A model generated the notes under the pieces. The model saw only the letters and a list, made by a program, of their open reading frames with translations. It was not told the DNA's origin and searched no databases. A stretch of DNA of 64,000 nt from Terrirhizobium terrae. GTDB lineage: Bacteria > Pseudomonadota > Alphaproteobacteria > Rhizobiales > Rhizobiaceae. The DNA is taken from contig NZ_CP104992.1 in the NCBI RefSeq assembly GCF_030323265.1, positions 3,261,501 through 3,325,500 of the forward strand, given 5' to 3'. Shown piece by piece: positions 57,224 through 64,000 of this stretch. Each line of letters starts with the position of its first letter. The first letter of the stretch is position 1. The position numbers and the translations under genes were made by a program.

Positions 57224-57373
57224 ATACCCGGCTTTCTCGACGGGTCGGGAACAAAAGCAAGCCTCCAAGTGATCGATGCAGCAGGATTTTGCGTTGGCGC
57301 CTGTCCACGTCAGCGTGTTGAAGGGAGCGGCGAGCGGCCTATGTCCTGCCCATCGACAACGAGGTAAGTCCCG

Positions 57374-58272
57374 ATGTTCAAGCGCATATTGTTTTTTCTG
57401 ATGGTCCTGGTGGTAGGCACGGCTGCCCGCGCCGAGGGAACCATCAAGGAAGGGCAGTTCATGTCGAGCCAGATCCTCAAGAAGAATGTCGAGTTCACCG
57501 TCTACCTGCCGCCCGGCTATGGTCGTGATGAACGGAAATATCCGGTCATCTATCTGATGCATGGCGGAGGGGTGGAAAGAACCAGGACTGGTATCGCTAT
57601 GGTGGCGCCGACCGGGTCTTCGACCGCCTGATCGAAGCGGGAAAAATGCCACCATTCATCGCCGTGACGCCCGAGGGGCGGCGTGACGAAGAGGACAAGT
57701 TCAACACCTATTACATGAACGATGCCGATGGAAAATATCGCTGGCAGGACATGTTCGTCGAAGAACTGGTGCCACATATCGAAAAAACGTTTCCCGTTAT
57801 TCCCGGCAAGCGTTCGCGAGCCGTTCTCGGCCTGTCGATGGGCGGTTATGCCGCCGTCGCCTATTCGATGAAATACCCCGATCTGTTTGCCGGCGCCGCG
57901 GCGCTGAGTGCCGCCTTTCGCACCGACCAGCAGGTGGTCGAGATGGATCAGGCCGGCTATGAGCGTCGCTATGGCAAGGCCTGGGGGCCGGGCCTGACCG
58001 GGCGCAATCGGCTGAACCAGGCCTATTATGCCAACAGTGTGCTCGACCTCGTGGACAAGGTGCCGCCTGAGGCCATCCGCAAGACCGATCTCTATATCGA
58101 TTGTGGCTCCTATGACGACTTCTTCGTCGGCAATGCCGAATTGCATGTGAAGCTGACCAGGCTCGGCATCGAACATCGGTTCATGGCTCGTGAAGGTGGC
58201 CATGATTGGCCCTATTGGCGTTCGGGGCTGGAAGAGGCGACGCTCTTCATCGGCAAGGTCTTTCGGCAGTAA
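57374..58272 (+). CDS. Secreted esterase, D-type family (one-base frameshift)
   Basis: This is an alpha/beta-hydrolase related to S-formylglutathione hydrolase and secreted acetyl-ester esterases. It has a signal peptide (MFKRILFFLMVLVVGTAARA), then VYLPPGYGRDERKYPVIYLM-HGG, the nucleophile Ser in AVLGLSMGGYAAVAYSMKYP and the catalytic His in REGGHDWPYWRSGLEEATLF. The frame breaks at the G run 57569-57572; adding one G gives GGGGKNQDWYRYGGADRVFD. Corrected length is 299 residues. Confidence 0.88.
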
Positions 58273-58385
58273 TTGGATCGACCGACGGTCCGTGACGCTT
58301 GCCGAACCGATTTGGCGATAATTGGCTTGGTGTCCGCGTTGCGCCTGTGGCATAGCGGGGCAACTTTTACGATGCAGGATTGCCT

Positions 58386-59639
58386 ATGCTGACGAAAACG
58401 GGTGTGGAGGACGCCATGGCGGCGGTCCGGACGATTTTTCCGGAAACGCCGCTGCAGTTGAACGAGCATCTGAGCCGCAAATACGGCGCTGAGATCTGGT
58501 TGAAGCGCGAGGACTTGTCGCCGGTCCGCTCCTACAAGATCCGCGGCGCCTTCAACTTCCTGCGCAAGGCGATCGCTTCAGGTGGCAAGGACAAGACCTT
58601 CGTCTGCGCTTCGGCAGGCAATCATGCCCAGGGCTTCGCCTTCGTCTGCCGGCATTTCGGGGTCAAGGGCGTGGTCTTCATGCCGGTGACGACGCCGCAG
58701 CAGAAGATCGACAAGACGCGCACCTTCGGCGGCGAGTTCATCACCATCAAGCTGGTCGGCGACATTTTCGACCAGTGCTATGCCGCGGCCCGCGCCTATG
58801 TGGAGGAGACCGGCGGCAGCATGGTGCCGCCTTTCGACGATGGCGACATCATCGAGGGCCAGGCGACCGTTGCGGCGGAAATCAGCGCGCAGCTTCCCGA
58901 GGGGACGCGGCCGGATCTCGTCATCCTGCCGGTCGGTGGCGGCGGTCTCGCATCCGGCATTACCGGTTATTTCAACGATGTTCTGGCGGCCGACAGCTTC
59001 GTCTTCACCGAGCCGACCGGCGCGCCGAGCCTCAAACGCAGCCTCGAGGCGGGCGAAGTGATCGCGCTGCCGAAGGTCGACAATTTTGTCGACGGCGCTG
59101 CGGTCGCGCGCATCGGTGATCACAATTTCGCAGCCTTGAAGAAGTTCTCACCGGAACAGGTAGTGCTGGTGCCGGAAAACGCGATCTGCGTGACGATGAC
59201 AGACATGCTCAACGTCGAGGGCGTGGTTCTGGAACCGGCAGGGGCGCTTTCGATCACCGCGCTCAACCTGCTGCCACCCGGGAAGATTGCGGGTAAGACG
59301 ATCGTCTGCGTTGTCTCCGGCGGCAATTTCGACTTCGAGAGACTTCCGGACGTCAAGGAACGGGCGATGCGCTTCGCGGGCCTGAAGAAATACTTCATCC
59401 TGCGCCTGCCGCAGCGTCCGGGCGCCCTTCGTGATTTCCTCAACCTGCTCGGTCCGGACGACGATATTGCCCGCTTCGAATATCTGAAGAAGTCGGCGCG
59501 CAATTTCGGCTCGATCCTGATCGGCATCGAAACCACCGCGTCGGAGAATTTCGCCGGCCTGCACGAGCGTTTCGAGGCTGCAGGACTGGGCTACGAGGAT
59601 ATAACCGAAAACGAGATCCTCGCGAACCTGATCATCTGA
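58386..59639 (+). CDS. ilvA: Threonine dehydratase, biosynthetic
   Basis: IlvA deaminates threonine to 2-oxobutanoate for isoleucine synthesis. The PLP Lys is in VRSYKIRGAFNFLRKAIASG, the phosphate-binding loop in VGGGGLASG, and the C-terminal ACT-like regulatory domain (about 330-417) is present, so feedback control by isoleucine is expected. The start is ATG 58386, since TTG 58380 is less likely. The product is 417 residues. Confidence 0.92.
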   Translation: MLTKTGVEDAMAAVRTIFPETPLQLNEHLSRKYGAEIWLKREDLSPVRSYKIRGAFNFLRKAIASGGKDKTFVCASAGNHAQGFAFVCRHFGVKGVVFMPVTTPQQKIDKTRTFGGEFITIKLVGDIFDQCYAAARAYVEETGGSMVPPFDDGDIIEGQATVAAEISAQLPEGTRPDLVILPVGGGGLASGITGYFNDVLAADSFVFTEPTGAPSLKRSLEAGEVIALPKVDNFVDGAAVARIGDHNFAALKKFSPEQVVLVPENAICVTMTDMLNVEGVVLEPAGALSITALNLLPPGKIAGKTIVCVVSGGNFDFERLPDVKERAMRFAGLKKYFILRLPQRPGALRDFLNLLGPDDDIARFEYLKKSARNFGSILIGIETTASENFAGLHERFEAAGLGYEDITENEILANLII

Positions 59640-59716
59640 TCGGTTGAGCGGTGAAACTCTCTCGGCTTTTCAGTGAAGCGCTTCCGGCGCTTCACCCAAT
59701 ATGCTAGGCAAATTCC

Positions 59717-60037
59717 ATGGCATCGATTTTTTCATCTCTGTTTTCGCTTTTCTCGGGCAAGGGGCAGCCGGCCAAGGCTGCATCTCAGGCCGAGCCGGTT
59801 TCTTATGGTGACTGCCTGATCTATCCGGCGCCGATCCCCGAAGGCAGCCAGTTCCGGCTGGCCGGCCGTATCGAGAAGGAAGTCGGCGGGCAGGTTCTGG
59901 TCAGGACTTTTGTCCGCGCCGATATGTTTTCGTCGATGGACGACGCGGTAAATTTTACGGTGCGGAAGGCGGAGCAGATCATCGACCAGAACGGCCCCTC
60001 GCTGTTCTCCGATGGCGTGCCTTCCCGCACGGCATGA
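59717..60037 (+). CDS. HlyU-family protein
   Basis: The 106-residue protein has the HlyU core YGDCLIYPAPIPEGSQFRLA, then GRIEKEVGGQVLVRTFVRAD, and a helical C-terminus. Named after a Vibrio haemolysin activator, the family has unclear function in rhizobia. It is a separate small gene with no DNA-binding motif visible. Confidence 0.85.
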   Translation: MASIFSSLFSLFSGKGQPAKAASQAEPVSYGDCLIYPAPIPEGSQFRLAGRIEKEVGGQVLVRTFVRADMFSSMDDAVNFTVRKAEQIIDQNGPSLFSDGVPSRTA

Positions 60038-60134
60038 TCGGCGAAATCGTCTAAGTTACGATACTCACTCAATTTTAAGTCTTTCAGGCTAGCGTCGCTG
60101 GACATTTGTCAATTTTGTACAGCGGTCTGTATTG

Positions 60135-62075
60135 ATGAAATTACAGCGGCGTTATTTCAGGCGCGTTGTCTGTTGGTTGCTGGCAGCCATTATTCTGCCG
60201 AATGTCGCCCTTGCAGAAGGTTATGCGCAGCGTTCGTCATATTCGGACGTCGCATGGATGTGTGTTGGCGGCGCCCTTGTGCTGCTGGCCGGCCTGGCCA
60301 TCCATTTCATCCGCAGAGCGGTTTTCGCCAAGCGGCATGGCATCTTCGGCGGCGAAACGGAGCGTCTGGCGGCTCTTGCCAGTGCGACGTTCGAGGCAAT
60401 TCTCATTCATCGCAACGGCATCGTGCTTGACGGCAATGAGGAACTGGCAAGACTTGTGGGGCGTCCGCTCTCCGATCTCGTTGGGCGATCGATCTTCGAG
60501 TTTCTCGTTGATGGACGGGCGATCAAAGTATCCGAGATCATCACACGCAACGATGATCGCAGCCACGAGATCTTCATCCGCGTGGCGGGCGGAGAACAGA
60601 TACCGGTCGCCGCTCGTGGCCGAGACATCGTCTTTCGCGGCGAGAAGGCGCGCGTCGGCTGCTTTGTCGATCTGAGAGAGCGCAAACAGGCTGAGAACCG
60701 CATCCGTTATCTGGCGCAGCACGATCCTCTCACCGGCTTGCCGAGCAGGGTGCTCTTCACCGAGAATCTGACGAGCGTCATCGGTGAACGCGAGACCGGG
60801 CGCTGCTGCGGGATATTCAAGCTCGACCTCGACCGCTTCAAGGACATCAACGATATCCACGGCCACCAGGCGGGCGATACCCTGATCCAGTGCGTGGCGG
60901 AAAGGTTGCTGGCCGCTGCCGGTCCCGATCACATCGTGGCACGCCTCGGCGGCGACGAGTTCGCCGTCATCCTCGATGGCGTGTCTTCGGAGCGGGAACT
61001 GGAAGCGTTCGGAAATCGCATGCTGTCCGTCATGGCAACACCGATCGCTATCGGCGACGGTGAAGAGGTCAGCGTCACCATCAGCATGGGCGGGGCGCTC
61101 TTTCCCGATCATGCGGGAGAGATCGATGCGCTTGTCGGATGCGCGGATGTCGCGCTGTCAGACGCAAAGAATTCCGGTCGCAACGCGTTTCGGGTCTTTC
61201 GCACGGGCATGAACGATCTGATCGAAAAGCGGCGGATGCTGGAGGCCGATCTCGAGCAGGCGCTGAATCACGGGCAACTCGAACTGCATCTGCAGCCGCG
61301 GGTAAAGGTCGAGGACGTCAGTATCGTCGGCTATGAAGCCTTGTTGCGCTGGAACCATCCCGAGCGCGGCATAATCAGCCCGTCGGACTTCATTCCCGTC
61401 GCGGAGGCATCGGGCAAGATCATCCGCCTGGGGGAATGGGTGCTTGCGGAAGCCTGTCGGCAATTGAAGCAGATCGACGGGCATATCAGCGTCAATGTCA
61501 GTCCGTTGCAATTCCGCCATACGGATTTCGTCGCTGGCCTGCGCGAAATCCTGCGCGCGTCCGGTGCCGATCCGCGACGGCTGGAGCTCGAGATAACAGA
61601 GAACGTGTTGATCGACGATGATCATCGGGCGGTGCAGATCCTCAACGAACTGAAGGCTATGGGCGTTGCCATTGCCCTCGATGATTTCGGCACGGGCTAC
61701 TCATCGCTCAGCTATCTCAGCCGCTATCCGTTCGACACGATCAAGATCGATCGCAGCTTTGTCAGCAATCTCAGCGTTGACGATAAGGCACGCATGATCG
61801 TCAGGACGATCATCGATCTCGGTGTCGGTCTCGGCATGAAGATCGTGGCGGAAGGTGTGGAGACGCTTGAGGAGGCGAGGTTTCTGGCCGAGGCAGGATG
61901 CCACGAGCTGCAGGGCTACCTGCTTGGACGACCGAAACCGATGGCGGAGGTCGCTCGCGTCATCGAGCCGAACGTCGCCATGCGTCTGAAGGACATGCCG
62001 AAGCGCCGGCCGGAAATGCGGGATGCGGGTTTCGCTGCCCGCAGGGTGCCGAGGCTGGTGAAGTTCAATTCATAA
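60135..62075 (+). CDS. Membrane PAS-GGDEF-EAL cyclic-di-GMP protein
   Basis: The protein has an N-terminal signal/membrane segment, a second membrane helix (VGGALVLLAGLAIHFIRRAV), a PAS-like domain (about 85-180), a GGDEF domain with the intact active site RLGGDEFAVIL, and an EAL domain with YEALLRWNHPERG and DDFGTGYSSLSYLSRYPFDT. Both diguanylate cyclase and phosphodiesterase sites look intact. I start at ATG 60135 rather than TTG 60132. A second GGDEF gene follows after 50 bases. Confidence 0.93.
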   Translation: MKLQRRYFRRVVCWLLAAIILPNVALAEGYAQRSSYSDVAWMCVGGALVLLAGLAIHFIRRAVFAKRHGIFGGETERLAALASATFEAILIHRNGIVLDGNEELARLVGRPLSDLVGRSIFEFLVDGRAIKVSEIITRNDDRSHEIFIRVAGGEQIPVAARGRDIVFRGEKARVGCFVDLRERKQAENRIRYLAQHDPLTGLPSRVLFTENLTSVIGERETGRCCGIFKLDLDRFKDINDIHGHQAGDTLIQCVAERLLAAAGPDHIVARLGGDEFAVILDGVSSERELEAFGNRMLSVMATPIAIGDGEEVSVTISMGGALFPDHAGEIDALVGCADVALSDAKNSGRNAFRVFRTGMNDLIEKRRMLEADLEQALNHGQLELHLQPRVKVEDVSIVGYEALLRWNHPERGIISPSDFIPVAEASGKIIRLGEWVLAEACRQLKQIDGHISVNVSPLQFRHTDFVAGLREILRASGADPRRLELEITENVLIDDDHRAVQILNELKAMGVAIALDDFGTGYSSLSYLSRYPFDTIKIDRSFVSNLSVDDKARMIVRTIIDLGVGLGMKIVAEGVETLEEARFLAEAGCHELQGYLLGRPKPMAEVARVIEPNVAMRLKDMPKRRPEMRDAGFAARRVPRLVKFNS

Positions 62076-62125
62076 ACCATGCTGCGCCAGTTTGACTGAA
62101 ACTTAACGCTGGCGGCGCTAGAAAA

Positions 62126-63437
62126 ATGCAGTTTTATGGTCTGGAAAGACTGCCCATGCCGTGGCTCAACCTGTGCCTGTTCTTTGTCGAGGCCGTCGTC
62201 TACTTCTCGGTAATGACGGCCTTCCTGCATTTCCGCCGATCCCTCGGGCTCGGGGTGTTTCTGGCTGCGCTCGGCGTCATGCATTTCATGGAGACCTATC
62301 TGGCGGCGGTCTTCTATGTCCAGTTGCCGTTCGGGACGGTCTCGCCGGGGTCGTCCGTCTTCTTCGCCGGCAAGCTGATGATGATCCTGCTGCTGTATCT
62401 CAAGGAAGACGCGGCAACGGTTCGTCAGCCGATCTACGGTCTTTTTCTCGGCAATCTTCTGACGGTCGGTCTTGCGCAGATCCTGCAGGCTCATGCTGCG
62501 GTGGCACTGCCGGGCGGCCGCGCGGCCGACATGGGTTTTCTCGACGAGATGGGCTGGCTCATGGTCTGGGGCACGTCGATCCTCTACCTGGATCTCGATC
62601 GGCATCATTCTTCTCTACGAGCGGCTTGGCCGTTTTATGGAGCGCAATATCGTGCTGCGCTTCGCTATCAGCGGCGCGGTCGTGCTGACCTTCGACCAGG
62701 TTGCCTTTTACACCGTCCTGCACATTCTCCTCGACGCGCCGCTCTCCGTGCTCTTCGGCGGCTGGTATGCGAAGATGCTGGCCGTCCTGATCTATTCGGT
62801 TCTGTTCGGGGCCTATCTGAAGCTTGACCAGAGCACCAAATGGTTCAATCACACCCGAGAAATCCGCGACATCTTCAACGACCTGACGTTCCGCGAACGC
62901 TATCAGGCGCTGCTCGCCAAGGCAGGCGTCGATAGCCTGACGGGCGTGTTCAATCGCGGACGCTTCGAGGCGGATGCGCCGGAACTGATCCGGGAATGTC
63001 TTGGCAAGGGCAGGGCGGTCAGCATGCTGATCATCGATGCCGACCACTTCAAGCAGATCAACGACCAGTTCGGTCACCAGCGCGGCGACACAGTGCTGAA
63101 GGAGCTTGCGGAGTGCCTGGGAAGCGGTGCCCGGGCTGGCGATCATCTCTCGCGCTTCGGCGGCGAGGAATTTGTGCTGCTGATGTGTGGCATGAGCCAT
63201 GAGGATGCCATCGAGCGTGCCGAGCAATTGCGCCAGGATATCACGCTCAAGGTATTGCGCCCCGACGACCGCGGCCTGACGGTCTCGATCGGCGTTGCGA
63301 CAGGGCCGGAGGACGGCAGGACGCTGGATGTTCTGCTGGGCCGTGCCGACGAGCGGCTCTACCACGCAAAGAACAGCGGCCGGGACAGTGTCCACGGCCG
63401 CTTTGGAAAGTTCGGTGCCGACCGCCTTGCAGGCTGA
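62126..63437 (+). CDS. Membrane diguanylate cyclase (one-base frameshift)
   Basis: About six membrane segments (residues 1-210) precede a GGDEF domain with SRFGGEEFVLLMCGMSHEDA; this makes cyclic di-GMP. The frame breaks at GATCTC 62591-62596; with GATTC the sequence reads GTSILYLDSIGIILLYERLG. Corrected length is 436 residues. The GGEEF signature and the conserved DADHFKQINDQFGHQRGD are intact, so the enzyme is likely active. It lies directly after a GGDEF-EAL gene. Confidence 0.9.
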
Positions 63438-63459
63438 CGGCTAAAGGGCTCGCCGTGGC

Positions 63460-64000
63460 TTAGGCGGCTGCAGCGAGCTGCTGGGTGCGTTCCTGCGCAG
63501 AGGCGATTGCCTTTTCCAGTGCTTCCGGACCGAAGGCTGTGCCTTCGACATAGATCACTTCGACATCGGTCATGCCCATGAAGCCGAGAACGGTCTTCAG
63601 GTAGGGAACGGCGTGGTTCATCCCCATGGCCGGGCCTTCCGAATAGATACCGGCAGCCGACAGGACGACATAGACCTTCTTGCCGGTGGCAAGACCCTGC
63701 GGGCCTTCGGCGGTGTAGCGGAAGGTCTGGCCGGCGCGGGCGACATTGTCGATCCAGCTCTTCAGCGTCGAATAGATGTTGAAGTTGATGAGGCCGGTTG
63801 CGAGCACGACCGTGTCGGCTGCGAGCAGTTCGGCAGTCAGCTGGTCGGACATTGCGGCAGCTGCGGCTTCTTCCGGATTGCGGGCTTCGGCCGGCTTGCG
63901 GATTGCAGCGGTCGTCACGGTGTCGAGATGCGGGATCGGGTTCTTGCCGAGGTCGTGGCTGACGACGGTTGCATTCGGATCCTGCGCCTTCAACTTATCG
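63460..64000 (-). CDS. azoR: FMN-dependent NADH-azoreductase (partial at window edge)
   Basis: AzoR reduces quinones and azo compounds with FMN. The visible 180 residues carry VVLATGLINFNIYSTLKSWI and VLSAAGIYSEGPAMGMNHAV, then PYLKTVLGFMGMTDVEVIYV, characteristic of the family. The N-terminus, with the flavin phosphate loop, lies beyond 64000; the frame stays open to the edge (DKLKAQDPNATVVSHDLGKN). Confidence 0.9.
   Translation of the reverse strand, partial: DKLKAQDPNATVVSHDLGKNPIPHLDTVTTAAIRKPAEARNPEEAAAAAMSDQLTAELLAADTVVLATGLINFNIYSTLKSWIDNVARAGQTFRYTAEGPQGLATGKKVYVVLSAAGIYSEGPAMGMNHAVPYLKTVLGFMGMTDVEVIYVEGTAFGPEALEKAIASAQERTQQLAAAA

Overview
The window reads as a chromosomal segment of an alphaproteobacterium of the Rhizobiaceae (Rhizobium/Agrobacterium type). 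The basis is the str-S10-spc-alpha ribosomal order, a B12-dependent NrdJ ribonucleotide reductase, rhizobial palindromic intergenic repeats, many DUF families typical of rhizobia, and a Do-like protease followed by rarA. No genus can be named from the sequence alone. There is no insertion sequence, prophage, integrase or CRISPR array.

Layout. 1-16.4 kb: tuf, then the S10, spc and alpha operons (rpsJ to rplQ, including secY, adk and rpoA), nearly all on the + strand. Strong hairpins sit after tuf, between rpsQ and rplN, between rplR and rpsE, between rplO and secY, and after rplQ. 16.4-24.4 kb: small membrane and DUF genes, a Fis-type regulator (GAF plus HTH, no AAA+ domain) with an aldehyde dehydrogenase and DUF779, and msrP/msrQ. 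24.4-27.6 kb: ilvD flanked by two toxin-antitoxin-like pairs (DUF1902/HicA and DUF433/DUF5615). 27.6-34.3 kb: LprI-like protein, DUF1232, Do protease, rarA, DUF1883, a ketopantoate-reductase-like gene and an acyltransferase. 34.7-40.9 kb: an outer-membrane barrel protein, a repeat-rich 1 kb spacer, a DUF882 peptidase-like protein, and envelope/stress genes (CsbD, DUF1206, a DUF900 lipoprotein). 41-44 kb: a likely sulfur-metabolism unit (metallo-beta-lactamase dioxygenase-like plus class V aminotransferase) divergent from an Lrp regulator. 44-49.2 kb: an orphan HTH antitoxin-like gene, an A/T-rich unknown gene, and nrdJ with two NrdR-box-like sites upstream. 50-64 kb: gpt, acetyltransferases, a broken serine hydrolase, a universal stress protein, a CinA-like protein, wrbA, tRNA-Leu(UAA), an esterase, ilvA, an HlyU-like protein, two cyclic-di-GMP genes and a partial azoreductase.

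The most important observation concerns the quality of the sequence. Twelve genes, including the essential rplV and rpsE and the tuf gene, carry one-base indels. Four of the five +1 shifts are the same change: GATCTC appears where the reading frame needs GATTC. The fifth abuts a GAGTC. GANTC is the CcrM methylation motif of alphaproteobacteria. Most of the -1 shifts lie in short G/C or A runs. This pattern points to systematic sequencing error linked to methylated motifs and homopolymers, not biological decay. One gene, a serine hydrolase at 52.8-53.9 kb, also has an in-frame stop and may be a true pseudogene.

I found no clearly new multi-gene system. The best candidates for new biology are the A/T-rich gene after nrdJ, the sulfur unit at 41-44 kb, a triple hairpin array at 36.05-36.33 kb, a duplicated tuf tail, and two possible small RNAs.
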